This document shows positions 36,513 through 46,197 of a DNA stretch of 64,000 nucleotides, in pieces. Source of the DNA: Leptospira biflexa serovar Patoc strain 'Patoc 1 (Paris)'. GTDB taxonomy: Bacteria; Spirochaetota; Leptospiria; Leptospirales; Leptospiraceae. How positions within the stretch are numbered: position 1 is the first letter of the stretch; the number at the start of each line of letters is the position of its first letter. The DNA lies in contig NC_010602.1 in assembly GCF_000017685.1 (NCBI RefSeq), positions 3,359,001-3,423,000 on the forward strand, written 5' to 3'. The notes beneath the pieces are model-generated. The model was not told the origin of the DNA, made no database searches, and worked only from the letters and a program-made list of their open reading frames with translations. Made by a program: the position numbers and the translations under genes.

Positions 36513-37133
36513 GTGAACGAACTTCCCTCTCAGGGCAAATCCAATGGATTTTTGGAAGGCCTAATCGAATTATTTGCCGGTTTTGAGGACTATAGAAGCC
36601 CCTATGCTCCCACAATCCAACCTCCCGAGGAATTATTAAAGGAATTGGTTCAAAACGCCTCCTTCAAATCTGGACTCATTAGCGCGACCTGTTCCTTACC
36701 ACCGGGTCCTTTGGGCATTTTAAGCATTTTACCAGAACTTTTGATGGTCTATCGAATCCAAGGGCATTTGATTATGGATATTGCCGCACTTTATGGTAAA
36801 GAAGTGCAAGTGACGAAAGAATTACTACTCTACTGTTTATTTAAACATGGAGGTGCCCACGTCTTTCGCAAAATCATCGAAGAATCCAGTTTCAAAATAT
36901 TGATTCGCCCAACAACCGTTAGAGTTTTTCAAACAGTCTTGGAAAAATTAGGGATTATGATTTCTAAATCGATCATTCGAAAACAATTTGCCCGCTGGGT
37001 ACCCATTGGCGGTGCCGTGGTGACAGGAACTTTTGCTTACTATGATACCAAACGTGTGGGAAATACTGCGATGGAATTGTTTTCAAAAGAAATCCATTCG
37101 GATGAAATCCGAGAAATGTTGGAGTCTCAGTGA
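36513..37133 (+). CDS. EcsC-like family hypothetical protein
   Basis: 206 aa, GTG start. The hydrophobic central part (TCSLPPGPLGILSILPELLMV, then IQGHLIMDIAALYG) and the ending with WVPIGGAVVTGTFAYYDTKRVGNTA resemble EcsC-family proteins, whose biochemical role is unknown. Its stop codon overlaps the GTG start of the next gene (GTGA), so the two are coupled. Confidence 0.65.
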   Translation: MNELPSQGKSNGFLEGLIELFAGFEDYRSPYAPTIQPPEELLKELVQNASFKSGLISATCSLPPGPLGILSILPELLMVYRIQGHLIMDIAALYGKEVQVTKELLLYCLFKHGGAHVFRKIIEESSFKILIRPTTVRVFQTVLEKLGIMISKSIIRKQFARWVPIGGAVVTGTFAYYDTKRVGNTAMELFSKEIHSDEIREMLESQ

Positions 37134-38257
37134 AGTTTTTTTTCATCGTATTTGTTTTGTTTATCTCTTTCAACAATTGCCAGACCAAACACGAATCCTT
37201 AGTTTCTGAAATTGAAGATCTTATATCAAAAGAAAAATATGAAAAAGCTTTGGTATTATTACAAGATCGATTATCAGCTATTCGCTCCAATGCAGAAATC
37301 CTTTCTAAAAACAAACCCAACCAACCTAGACTTTTTGCTCTTTCTGAGGACCGAACAAAAATTGTTTGGACGGAAAACAAAACACTCTATTTCAAAGATT
37401 TGGTAAACGATAATCGTAATTCAATTGAACTAAAACTTAGACCCGATTCAATCCAAATATCAGCTAACGGAAATTATGTTGCGATACAATATCCCTTAAA
37501 ACAATACGGGGGTTGTGCACTCTTTGGGTATTCCACCATGGATTCATCCTTAGAACACGAATCAATCGTTCACATCCCATGTAAAACGGGAATGGCAATT
37601 TCCAATTCTGGTGATTTGTTATTATACTTTTTTGAAAATCAACTCTTCATCGAAAAAACGGGAAAATCCTCTAAACCTGAAAAATTTCTCTCAAGTGATT
37701 TGTTTCCATCGCCTTATCCTAAATTAAAAATTCATTACCATATCTCTCCCATTGGAAATGAATATCTGGTATGGTCTGGAGTTGGAGGAGCCTACAATTT
37801 ATTTTTTCTGAATATTGAATCGAAACGTGCATCCTTATTATCAAAAGACATCGTTCTTCCTAAATTCTATTATCATAACGGGAATTCTGGTTATGTTGTA
37901 GGTGGAAAAATTGGAGATTTGTACTTCAAAGAAGTTTTATACCACCAAGGAAAATCTCCATCAATCAATCGAGGAATTCCCATCGTCACAAGGGAAGCCT
38001 ATTCATGGAAATTGACTGGAAAGGATGAATTCATCACCACAAATCAAAATGATCCTAACCAGCCGATGAAATGGAAAGTATCTGGCAAAAAAGAACATTT
38101 CCCATTTTTTATTGAAAGATTATGGGGAGTCGCTGGAGATAAAATTGTTTACGAAAGTAGAAAAGGTGAACTGGTGTTAGATGATTTAACGTTTAGTGAA
38201 GAAGATTGGAAGGTTTACGAATATTTCAAAAAAGTGAGAAAAATGAACGACGGTTAA
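37130..38257 (+). CDS. Lipoprotein with beta-propeller-like repeats
   Basis: 375 aa. Signal peptide FFFIVFVLFISFNNC gives a lipobox-like FNNC, so probably lipidated. The first ~60 residues are helical. The rest has repeated strand-rich units (for example DRTKIVWTENKTLYFKDL and SISANGNY-like blocks) compatible with a WD40/TolB-type propeller. No enzyme motif seen. Coupled to the EcsC-like gene by a GTGA overlap; ends in a 4-base overlap with a convergent small gene. Confidence 0.68.
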   Translation: MKFFFIVFVLFISFNNCQTKHESLVSEIEDLISKEKYEKALVLLQDRLSAIRSNAEILSKNKPNQPRLFALSEDRTKIVWTENKTLYFKDLVNDNRNSIELKLRPDSIQISANGNYVAIQYPLKQYGGCALFGYSTMDSSLEHESIVHIPCKTGMAISNSGDLLLYFFENQLFIEKTGKSSKPEKFLSSDLFPSPYPKLKIHYHISPIGNEYLVWSGVGGAYNLFFLNIESKRASLLSKDIVLPKFYYHNGNSGYVVGGKIGDLYFKEVLYHQGKSPSINRGIPIVTREAYSWKLTGKDEFITTNQNDPNQPMKWKVSGKKEHFPFFIERLWGVAGDKIVYESRKGELVLDDLTFSEEDWKVYEYFKKVRKMNDG

Positions 38258-38451
38258 GCCGCCTGTTCCTTCTCTTTTTTTACAGAAAACACTTCGCAAG
38301 CTTTGTACAAGTCTTGGACACAATGTGAAGTCAGTCGATCCAAGTCTTCTGACTGCAATCGATCCTTGGAACTAGGACAAACAGAAAGGCCTTTCGCATA
38401 CAAAGGGCATTTTACATAAAATTCATTTTTAGGAAGGGTCTTCTGTGGCAT
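38254..38451 (-). CDS. Small cysteine-containing hypothetical protein
   Basis: 65 aa from the ATG at 38451 (a TTG at 38478 is possible). Four cysteines in a regular pattern: VKCPLYAKGLSVCPSSKD, then HCVQDLYKACEVF, that is C-x9-C and C-x7-C, suggesting a metal site. A charged tail (KKEKEQAA) closes it. No signal peptide. No family recognised, but the cysteine spacing argues that it is a real gene. Confidence 0.5.
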   Translation of the reverse strand: MPQKTLPKNEFYVKCPLYAKGLSVCPSSKDRLQSEDLDRLTSHCVQDLYKACEVFSVKKEKEQAA

Positions 38452-38549
38452 AACTCTGAAAATTTTTTGCGAATTCAATACACTGTCAAACGGATTTTCA
38501 ATGAAATCTCAAATTTAAAAATCAAAAAATTTACGCATAAGATTCACTT

Positions 38550-39701
38550 TTAAAAGTACAAATTTAAGATTGTCGGACTTTCTACCGAAACCGCCTGGTC
38601 TTCAAATGTAAAATCTCTTAAATTGAAGGTTTTTCCATTCCAATGATTTTCGAATAAATGCCCAGAGAGAAACACTTGTACCAAATCTTGTGCACGAGTT
38701 GATTTGATGAACTTTGGCATCCCTTCTTGTTTCCAAATATTTGGATCAGATAAATCTTTTTCGGACCATTTCATATTTGGATAAACTGACGAAGGAGAAA
38801 TCAAACCATCGATTGCTTTTCCAGTTAGGCGACTGTAGAGGGAAGGCTCAAAAACTTCTTGTCCAATGAAAATTCCCACCTTCCATCCTGGTACAATCCA
38901 AATTCGATCCTGATTGGTTTCGCCCGCTGCATATACTTTTTGTTCTTCCTCTGCTAAAACTGATTTTTTCACCATAGGTTCCATCAGTTTACCATCAGCA
39001 GAAAATGGAATGGCGACATTATAAAGTGGACCCTTCGGATCTAAAACGAGGTTACCTCTTACAATTTTCGGATTGGGTAAAATGATGGTTCCACCAAGAA
39101 TCGGAACATTGTATTCTTTCGCTAAAGAAGAAAATGTACGAACATAAACTTCCGCCATCAATTCCGATTTAGAAAGCAACAATTCATTGATACTGAAATT
39201 TTCTCCTTTGGTTTTGAGAGCTTCAGCCAAAGTCTCTGAATTGATAAATCTCGATTTTTCATTGAGGAAAACCAATCCTGAACCCAAATGTTCGGGAAAG
39301 ATAACTATTGTTTTGCGATCAAAAATTCCTGATGATTTCCCTTTGATTAGAGTTTCTTCAATTCTTTCTTTCCACCATTCCTCTTTGACATAATCTGCTG
39401 GTTTGAGTACAAGTTGGATACCAACAAGGTTTCCATACTTACGATCAGTCCCATTTGTTTGAATCGTCACTTCATTCCAAGTTTGATTTGGTTTTTGAAT
39501 GTCCTCATCAACTTCAGGTTTGCTAAAATTAAAATCAAATTTGAAATCAAAATTAAAACTAAAATCTGGTTTAGGCAGATCCAGTTTCGGAGTTGGTAGA
39601 TTTGATTCGTTGTCTTTTAGGTAATTTGCAGTACCAAATCCAATCCCAAATAGCAGAATGAATAATAAAATTTTATAAGGCGGAACATAAAGATTATGCA
39701 T
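38550..39701 (-). CDS. Carbon-nitrogen hydrolase (nitrilase) fold protein lacking the catalytic cysteine
   Basis: 383 aa. An N-terminal membrane anchor ([13 protein letters not shown]) is followed by a low-complexity Phe/Asp/Asn stretch ([17 protein letters not shown]). The rest follows the nitrilase/Lnt fold: [11 protein letters not shown] (catalytic Glu), [10 protein letters not shown], and [12 protein letters not shown] (catalytic Lys). At the nucleophile position the sequence is [12 protein letters not shown], with Gly where Cys belongs, and the whole protein contains no cysteine. It is likely an extracytoplasmic pseudoenzyme or has a changed mechanism. It overlaps the Nudix gene by 8 bases and is last in a six-gene operon. 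Confidence 0.72.
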   Translation of the reverse strand: MHNLYVPPYKILLFILLFGIGFGTANYLKDNESNLPTPKLDLPKPDFSFNFDFKFDFNFSKPEVDEDIQKPNQTWNEVTIQTNGTDRKYGNLVGIQLVLKPADYVKEEWWKERIEETLIKGKSSGIFDRKTIVIFPEHLGSGLVFLNEKSRFINSETLAEALKTKGENFSINELLLSKSELMAEVYVRTFSSLAKEYNVPILGGTIILPNPKIVRGNLVLDPKGPLYNVAIPFSADGKLMEPMVKKSVLAEEEQKVYAAGETNQDRIWIVPGWKVGIFIGQEVFEPSLYSRLTGKAIDGLISPSSVYPNMKWSEKDLSDPNIWKQEGMPKFIKSTRAQDLVQVFLSGHLFENHWNGKTFNLRDFTFEDQAVSVESPTILNLYF

Positions 39702-40116
39702 ATTGATTTAAATAAAGTTGGACTGCATCCAACATGTACTCCGAAAAAAGATTTTTGGGATCAAATTTTTTGATATCCACCCATTCCATGTAATCGTGTT
39801 CATCAGATAATTTTACATTTCCATCGATAAGTTTTGCATTATAAGCAATAATAATACATGGGAAATTCCCATCATTCACTCTATGTTTGTGAACAAAAAT
39901 AGGAATTGGATTCACTTCTATATTTATATCTTCACCAAGTTCTTCATTAATTTCTCGAAATATACTTTGTGTCCAATCATCGAAAAATTCATCCTCGTTC
40001 ATTCTTCCACCAGGAAGATCGCCATGCCCAGATTTTTGGTCTCGCAAAACTAGTAAAGAGTCCCCGTCTCTTAAAAATAACTTTTGTGTGATCTGAAAAA
40101 AACCGTGTTTACTCAC
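39694..40116 (-). CDS. Nudix hydrolase
   Basis: 140 aa. The GTG at 40116 is chosen because GGGGAAA lies 7 bases before it and it forms a GTGA overlap with the upstream stop; a TTG at 40131 is less likely. The Nudix box is [20 protein letters not shown] followed by INEELGE, with slightly longer spacing between GG and RE than the consensus. It would hydrolyse a nucleoside diphosphate linked to another group. Its neighbours (dehydrogenase, adenosylhomocysteinase-like) suggest a nucleotide-derived metabolite, which is inference. Confidence 0.83.
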   Translation of the reverse strand: MSKHGFFQITQKLFLRDGDSLLVLRDQKSGHGDLPGGRMNEDEFFDDWTQSIFREINEELGEDINIEVNPIPIFVHKHRVNDGNFPCIIIAYNAKLIDGNVKLSDEHDYMEWVDIKKFDPKNLFSEYMLDAVQLYLNQYA

Positions 40117-42563
40117 AATATATTTCCCCAAACATCAATTTGGTGGTCAACCGCATATAATTCAGGTTGAGGCAATTTTTTATTCTTATACTGATTTACC
40201 ATACCTAATGATACACTTGCTAATTGTGAAATGATTGGATCCATTGATTCTGTTGGAACACCAAAAAATAAAAAGTTCACTGGGCTTCCATCACTTATGA
40301 GATATATTTCTTTTTCTAAATTCATATCTGGAATTTTAAATACGATTTTTGCCCCCAAATCCATTTGAGTTTGTGGGTCTAAGATCCTGTGAAACCGAAT
40401 CAATGCGTTTTTATCTTTCAATTTCGGATTCTCACTAGAATTCAATTCATTGGTCCATTGGATAAAACTTGCAAACTCAACTGTTTTGGTAGACCCTGAA
40501 GCTAAAAATAACTGTTTGTGTTCACTTTGAAAAATCCAATTTTCAAAGTCCTTTGATTCCAAAATGGATTCGCCCGTAACACCGATGACTAAGTCAATGT
40601 TTGCAAATTCTGCTTCTGAGAGCGAACGAAAGGATTGTTTTTGGAAATTTGAGTTCAACTCAAATTTTCGATCCACTTCCAAAACATCTAAGTTGTTTTC
40701 ATGAAGCGAGCCGCCAACCAAATACCTCTTTAAGAATCCTCCAATATTTCCTTTGGCTCCAAGGATTAATACATTGCGTTTGGATAAAACTTTTCCAATT
40801 CCATGTAATGTATTTTCGATGGCATTGATAATCGAACGTGCGACTTCTTTTGATTCTTCTAAAGTTTTTTCTTTAGAAATCGCTATGGAATATGCTGGTA
40901 AAAATAAAGACGATTTCTCTTGCTTAACTTTTGTTAACCGGTCATAGCCATTGCGTGTATGTTCAACTGTTCCGATGACATGTTGTTTCAAAACTTCAGA
41001 GAATTTTTGATCTTTGGAAGAAGGAAATTTATTTTCTACCCAAAATTCAGCTAACACTTCTCCGAATGTAACTCCATCCAGGGCTCTTTCATTTAGGACT
41101 GGTGCTACATACCCACCGTCTTCGATGAGAATTATCTTTTCATTTTTTTCAGCAAGTTCCTGCAATTGATTGAGAAACAAGTATAACGCCAACCTTCTCA
41201 TGGCGTCGAAGAATCCCAACTTTGCCTCTTCCAATTTATGTCGAAAGCCTGTATGTAATTCAAAATCACTATACAAAGGAGATACTCCATAGTATGGAGT
41301 ATTATTTTTTGTGAGTTTGAATTCTAGACCTGCCATATAAAATGAATCGGTAGGAATATCCAATAAAATATCCAAATAAATGGGGGGAATGTTTCCACCA
41401 TACTTCACAAAGGCGACATTCAATGAATTTACTTTTAATCTCCTGAAAGTTTCAATCAAAGATATGATTTCCGAAGTGATATGGTGAATTAAGAATACAT
41501 GAATTCCTTCAAAATTATTCTTATGACCAACTCCATTGGCAATCGTCTCCAAGATAGGCATTCGCTTTAGATAAAAATTTGAATCTACTAGTGAACGTTT
41601 TTGATTAAAACTAAAATTCAACACTCGGTCGAGTCTTGAAAGGTCAACATAAACAGAAGTTTTTCCGATGATTGCTCGTAATGTATTTCCTTCTTTAATT
41701 TTTTTAGAAGCAGATGCATCTTCCAAAAGTAAAAATAATTTTTTTAGTATAAAAAGGGAAACACTGGGATCAGAACTTAAAATCAGATTACGATACTGTT
41801 CTTCCCAATAAAAGTTGATATTGGAAAGTTTACCCAAAGGAGTTTTTTCGATTTGCGAAAATACTTTACTAAAATGGCTATTTTCTTCTTCAAAAAATGT
41901 TTCCCCTTTTTGAGCCACATTGATGATTCCATTACTCAATGACTCACTGATTTTGGAAGCACCTGCAATATAGGTTCTCATATGAACATCGCTGATCACT
42001 TCGTGAGGGATGTTCTCTAAATTCAAACAACCATCTTCCCTAGAATCGATTGTGATCCGAAGGAAAAAATCACCGATTCGATTTTGACTCGGTACTCTTT
42101 CCATAAGAATATAATAGCCTGATGGATGAACAAATTCTGTATCAAATGGAAATAATAAAGCGATGGGAGAATTACGATTTGGGTCTTGGCCGTAAAATTC
42201 AGGATGTATTTTTTTAGCGATCGATTGTTGTTGGAATGATCCAAATACAAATCGTAAATTTTCTTCAAATTCTTCCCGAAACAAAACCCAATCTTTGAGG
42301 ATACCTGCCCTAGCAAATACTTGGACATGTTGGATGTGCATATCCACTAATTCATGATTGATGTTTGGATTGATTTTATAAGTGAATGCTAAATCACCAG
42401 GTAAGGATTGTAATAAGTTTCCAATTTCTTCTCCAATTGTGCGAGATAAAATGGAGAGTCCAAAAAAAATCCTAAGGTTCGATAAATCAATTTCCCATAA
42501 TCCGTCTTCCACATGATGTAAAACAGGACCGAGGGATGTTTTTATATTTTTTTCTGCGTTCAT
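40113..42563 (-). CDS. Large adenosylhomocysteinase-like protein with unique N-terminal domain
   Basis: 816 aa. Residues ~350-810 follow S-adenosylhomocysteine hydrolase in order: [17 protein letters not shown] (360-), EDGGY (481-), [13 protein letters not shown] (531-), the NAD site [18 protein letters not shown] (598-), GVTGES (661-), and [11 protein letters not shown] near the end. Catalytic landmarks of true SAHH (the NiGHfd block, GHPS, C-terminal KPxxYRY) are not kept. The first ~340 residues match nothing I know. Function unknown: perhaps an NAD-dependent enzyme on a nucleoside-like substrate. Four bases after a dehydrogenase gene and coupled to a Nudix gene. Confidence 0.7.
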   Translation of the reverse strand: MNAEKNIKTSLGPVLHHVEDGLWEIDLSNLRIFFGLSILSRTIGEEIGNLLQSLPGDLAFTYKINPNINHELVDMHIQHVQVFARAGILKDWVLFREEFEENLRFVFGSFQQQSIAKKIHPEFYGQDPNRNSPIALLFPFDTEFVHPSGYYILMERVPSQNRIGDFFLRITIDSREDGCLNLENIPHEVISDVHMRTYIAGASKISESLSNGIINVAQKGETFFEEENSHFSKVFSQIEKTPLGKLSNINFYWEEQYRNLILSSDPSVSLFILKKLFLLLEDASASKKIKEGNTLRAIIGKTSVYVDLSRLDRVLNFSFNQKRSLVDSNFYLKRMPILETIANGVGHKNNFEGIHVFLIHHITSEIISLIETFRRLKVNSLNVAFVKYGGNIPPIYLDILLDIPTDSFYMAGLEFKLTKNNTPYYGVSPLYSDFELHTGFRHKLEEAKLGFFDAMRRLALYLFLNQLQELAEKNEKIILIEDGGYVAPVLNERALDGVTFGEVLAEFWVENKFPSSKDQKFSEVLKQHVIGTVEHTRNGYDRLTKVKQEKSSLFLPAYSIAISKEKTLEESKEVARSIINAIENTLHGIGKVLSKRNVLILGAKGNIGGFLKRYLVGGSLHENNLDVLEVDRKFELNSNFQKQSFRSLSEAEFANIDLVIGVTGESILESKDFENWIFQSEHKQLFLASGSTKTVEFASFIQWTNELNSSENPKLKDKNALIRFHRILDPQTQMDLGAKIVFKIPDMNLEKEIYLISDGSPVNFLFFGVPTESMDPIISQLASVSLGMVNQYKNKKLPQPELYAVDHQIDVWGNIL

Positions 42564-42567
42564 AAAG

Positions 42568-44010
42568 TTATTGGAAATCTACGACTACCTTTACGCTCGA
42601 TGGATCTTTTGCTTTTAGATATGCTTCTTCTAACTGATCAGAAGAAAATCGATGAGAGATGAGATGGTTCTCCAAAGATTTAGTAATCTCTGGATTATCC
42701 TTCAATAAGGATATTGCCATATGGAAATCACCACAACGAGAACTATGAATTTCTTTTCCTTGTTTAAAAAACTCCCTCACCAAACTGAACTCAGCTGGCC
42801 ATTGGCTTACATTGGAGGAATCAACTAGGATTGCTCCTCTTGGACGAACCAATGAATTTTCTGTTGAGGGATTTGGCCTGATGGTGAGCCCAATCTCAGA
42901 TGGACTTGCTACAACAACCAAATCAAATCGTGGCATTTGGTTGGCAAAACTTTCCGAAGCCAGGATTGATTCTGCTTTCGAAATGTTTCCTTCGTATACA
43001 TTGAAATTTGTTTTTAATTCATTTTTAATGAAATCTGAAACACCATCAAAAACAAAAATATTTTTGTTAGATCTCGTTTCTTTTTGCCAATGAAACGTAG
43101 TATTTTTTTTCTCATACGGTAAAATCGACAATTCATCCACAACCAGCTCTGTTAAATGTTGGAGACCAGCCATCGTTTGCCCGTTTGTTGTTTTGAGATG
43201 AACTTCTCTTTTAGAAATTTGTAGTGCTGTCTCAAAACCTGAAGTGGTTGATGTGGTATCGTATACAATGTCAAATTTGTTTTGTAAATTTTCAACATTT
43301 GTTATGCGAAGGTCAATCACATCATCGGCACCCATCTCTTTGGAAAGATCCACCAAATGATCATGGCGAGTAATTGCTGTAATGCGAAAATTGGAACCAT
43401 TTGTTTTACGATAAGAGGAAAGTGCAGCAAGAACCAAACTACCGAGTCGCCTTGGACCAAGAACGGCAACATGGTCTCCAGGTTTCGGAGGAGAGGCAAT
43501 GATGGCTTGTAAAGCAGCCGCAAAGGGTTCCATGAGTACTGCCGCCTTTGGAGAGACACCTTCTAAATTGATGGCGGCATGAATTGGCGCTAAAATATAA
43601 GGCCCAAATCCACCGGGCAGGCGATCAATTCCAAGAACCCTTCGCTCTGGGGAATGAGTTGGGATGCCTTCTTTACAAAATATATCGGGATTTTTGTCAC
43701 CCCTTGCTTCGTAGGTATCGTTGATTTCGACAACAAACTGTTTGCCTTGGTTTTCCTCTAGTCCTTCTGCGAGGACTTCGTGGCCAATGATTTGAGGGAG
43801 AGGAAAGGGTAAAAAACGTCTATCGATGTCTGTGGAACAGACTCCGCAGGAAATGGTTTTTAATGGAATGTAACCAGGCCCTAATTGAAGGTAGGTAGAA
43901 CCATTTCGTTTGATTTCCCATCCCTCGTTCTGATTTCCAATGTATTCGTATTCCGCTGATTCGAACGAGTCATCGGAAAGGTAATCCTTTGCTCGGAATT
44001 TTAAATTCAT
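42568..44010 (-). CDS. Zinc-type alcohol dehydrogenase-like (MDR) protein, 480 aa
   Basis: Medium-chain dehydrogenase, longer than the usual ~350 aa. Catalytic-zinc ligands are visible: ISCGVCSTDIDRRF (Cys), IIGHEVLAEG (His, Glu), and VLMEPFAAALQA. NAD-binding region HVAVLGPRRLGSLVLAAL. The structural-zinc four-cysteine loop is missing (the region reads IFCKEGIPTHSPERR). About 100 extra residues lie in the second half. Substrate unknown. It starts inside the rhomboid stop codon (TAATG) and ends 4 bases before the SAHH-like gene. Confidence 0.8.
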   Translation of the reverse strand: MNLKFRAKDYLSDDSFESAEYEYIGNQNEGWEIKRNGSTYLQLGPGYIPLKTISCGVCSTDIDRRFLPFPLPQIIGHEVLAEGLEENQGKQFVVEINDTYEARGDKNPDIFCKEGIPTHSPERRVLGIDRLPGGFGPYILAPIHAAINLEGVSPKAAVLMEPFAAALQAIIASPPKPGDHVAVLGPRRLGSLVLAALSSYRKTNGSNFRITAITRHDHLVDLSKEMGADDVIDLRITNVENLQNKFDIVYDTTSTTSGFETALQISKREVHLKTTNGQTMAGLQHLTELVVDELSILPYEKKNTTFHWQKETRSNKNIFVFDGVSDFIKNELKTNFNVYEGNISKAESILASESFANQMPRFDLVVVASPSEIGLTIRPNPSTENSLVRPRGAILVDSSNVSQWPAEFSLVREFFKQGKEIHSSRCGDFHMAISLLKDNPEITKSLENHLISHRFSSDQLEEAYLKAKDPSSVKVVVDFQ

Positions 44011-44672
44011 TACCTATTGTTGATAAAAAATAGAAGAATGATCGTCAATGTAAAAAAGGTAAAGTTAAGGAGAAAGCCTTGTCGGATTTCTTGTCTTTCT
44101 TTTTCCCCTAATAAATAACTTGTCACAAATACAGAAAAAAATCCACCTAAGTGTGCCCAATGCGCCACATTATCTCTGGCAAACACATTGGTCACATCGG
44201 AATACACCATCATCCAACCAAATAAAAACACGGGAAACGGTATCGATTTGGTTTTTGAAATCGGAAATCGGAATGGAGATAATAAGGTCGCTGCAGATGC
44301 TAAACCTGAAATAGAACCGCTGGCACCGACGATGGGAGTTTTATCTCCCAAGATCAATCCACGAACGATTCCGTCACCTAACACCGAAAGCAATCCTGCC
44401 ATAAAATAAAAGAGTAACCACTTCGCCTTCCCTACTCTTTTTTCCACAACTCGACCGAGTAATAAAAGGAAAAATAGATTGGATAACAAATGAGCCCCAG
44501 ACCCATGAAAGAATGTGGATAAAATCCAGTTGATTGGTTCTAACTCACCTGGTGTGGCAATGAAGTACTCACCAACTAAGTTTGGCATAAATATGGAAAC
44601 TATCGGATAAAGTAAAAATAGAAATAAAGCAAAACCAGCAGTTAATGGAAACTCCCAAATGAATGATCGCAT
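44010..44672 (-). CDS. Rhomboid-family intramembrane serine protease
   Basis: 220 aa with six membrane segments. Catalytic Ser118 in IVGASGSISG and His174 in HWAHLGG. FFHGSGAHLLSNLFFLLLLG matches the TM2 oxyanion region with His61 and Asn65. It should cleave membrane proteins within the bilayer. Second gene of the operon, 2 bases after the secreted 272-aa gene; coupled to the dehydrogenase by TAATG. Confidence 0.9.
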   Translation of the reverse strand: MRSFIWEFPLTAGFALFLFLLYPIVSIFMPNLVGEYFIATPGELEPINWILSTFFHGSGAHLLSNLFFLLLLGRVVEKRVGKAKWLLFYFMAGLLSVLGDGIVRGLILGDKTPIVGASGSISGLASAATLLSPFRFPISKTKSIPFPVFLFGWMMVYSDVTNVFARDNVAHWAHLGGFFSVFVTSYLLGEKERQEIRQGFLLNFTFFTLTIILLFFINNR

Positions 44673-44674
44673 AA

Positions 44675-45493
44675 CTATTTGAAGGTTGGAATTTTTGCTT
44701 CTTCCGGATTTCGGAAGTAAGCAGGGTCAAAATTCGGAATCCCTGTGGCTAATTCGTGTAAATCTGGTTGTTTCCAAATTTGTTCGTAATAATTGAGAGT
44801 TCCATAGGAATCAAAATGACTATCATACAATAATCGTAAGTATTTTTCCTTATCACTCACGATGATCCGAATCACTTCATTCACCATCGCTTCGAAACTT
44901 CGACTTTCTTTGTCAAATTCATCCACGGAATCGTGTAATAATCCAAGAAGGACAATGTATTTCTCCGCTTGTTTCAATGATTTTAAGGAATAGGCCAATT
45001 CTTGTAATTTCATCAAATACAAATAGGGCCGGATATTTTTCCCAATGATTAATTTTTGTTTAGCGACTGCAATTTCCCGATAACCCAAACGCAAATAGAG
45101 TTTTGTTTCTGTTTTTTCTTTTCCATTGGCAAGGCGAGCCAAACGACCCAGCTCAATTTCCAATTCTTCAATTTCATCTTCCAAAACATGGATGTACAAC
45201 TGGATGAGTAAACCTTGGGTTCTACGGAGTTCCGCGTATGAATTCCCCAAGTCCATTTGTAAATGGAGGATTTCCGATTCGATATGGTGTTGTACGCATC
45301 GTTTGAAGTATTTTTTTTGGTCTTCGGTTCCACGATTGCTAATGGTTGAATTTAAAATCCGAAGAAACTCGTAGTTATCCTTAAGTCCATAGCTAACACG
45401 GATTAACTGTGTTGCTTTAGAACTGGATTGGTCTGGCGTCATCTCCCCCATGGCAGTAAAGAGAAGCAGTAGTATGACCGAAAAACGTTTCAT
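44675..45493 (-). CDS. Exported helical hypothetical protein, 272 aa
   Basis: First gene of the six-gene operon. An N-terminal signal segment (FSVILLLLFTAMG) is present. The mature protein is almost all helical, with a strongly acidic/amphipathic coiled-coil (HVLEDEIEELEIELGRLARL). One cysteine only. No family recognised. Likely periplasmic. The start is ATG, divergent from the HEAT-like gene by about 100 bases that presumably hold both promoters. Confidence 0.7.
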   Translation of the reverse strand: MKRFSVILLLLFTAMGEMTPDQSSSKATQLIRVSYGLKDNYEFLRILNSTISNRGTEDQKKYFKRCVQHHIESEILHLQMDLGNSYAELRRTQGLLIQLYIHVLEDEIEELEIELGRLARLANGKEKTETKLYLRLGYREIAVAKQKLIIGKNIRPYLYLMKLQELAYSLKSLKQAEKYIVLLGLLHDSVDEFDKESRSFEAMVNEVIRIIVSDKEKYLRLLYDSHFDSYGTLNYYEQIWKQPDLHELATGIPNFDPAYFRNPEEAKIPTFK

Positions 45494-45591
45494 CTATGCA
45501 ACTAGTTTCGGTCGTACCTGGAAAACATTAGCATGATAAAAAAGAAAAGACATATACGTCTCATATTCTAGAATTATGTCGAGAGGAAACT

Positions 45592-46197
45592 GTGCAAAAG
45601 TTAGGAACACTACCCATTTCTCCCCTAGAAGCCATTGACCAATTAAAAACAGAAATGGACCAACCTGTCTGGGAAAATCGCCTCTTAGATTTGATGAAAT
45701 TGGCCGCAAACAATGATAAAAATGTTTGGGCTATGATCTACCAGATCATAAGAGAAGCGGATTCGGGTCGTTTGTCTTGGGGGTATCACAAGGTTTTGCT
45801 TTCAGGAATGGTTTATTTACTCGCTTATGTGGGAGATTCCAAAAGTTACCGAGTCCTTGTGAATTATGTCAAATCGTTGGATCGTACGATTCCGATTGGT
45901 GCCATGGAATTGATCTCCGATTTACTACCGACTTTTGCAGAACTCGACATCCGAGAACTCTTCTCCATTGCCGCCAATACGGATGAACTCAAATCTGCAT
46001 TTGGAGTTTTGGCATTATGCAAACTCAATATGGAAAATCGACTTTCCGATGAAGAAAAAACAAACTTAAAATCCTTTTTATCAGATTATCAAAATTTGAA
46101 ATATTATTTAAACGATACCATAGAGCTCACTTTAGAACAACTCAGTGAAACTGATTCGAGTGATATGTTATCAGAACTTGATGGAATTATGTTATGA
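45592..46197 (+). CDS. HEAT-like helical hypothetical protein
   Basis: 201 aa, GTG start with GAGAGGA just upstream. All helical with repeat-like units (NVWAMIYQIIREADSG, SGMVYLLAYVGDSKSYRVLV, SIAANTDELKSAFGVLALCK), suggestive of HEAT/armadillo-type packing. No signal peptide. Overlaps the next gene by 4 bases (ATGA), so it may act with the alcohol dehydrogenase. Function unknown. Confidence 0.65.
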   Translation: MQKLGTLPISPLEAIDQLKTEMDQPVWENRLLDLMKLAANNDKNVWAMIYQIIREADSGRLSWGYHKVLLSGMVYLLAYVGDSKSYRVLVNYVKSLDRTIPIGAMELISDLLPTFAELDIRELFSIAANTDELKSAFGVLALCKLNMENRLSDEEKTNLKSFLSDYQNLKYYLNDTIELTLEQLSETDSSDMLSELDGIML

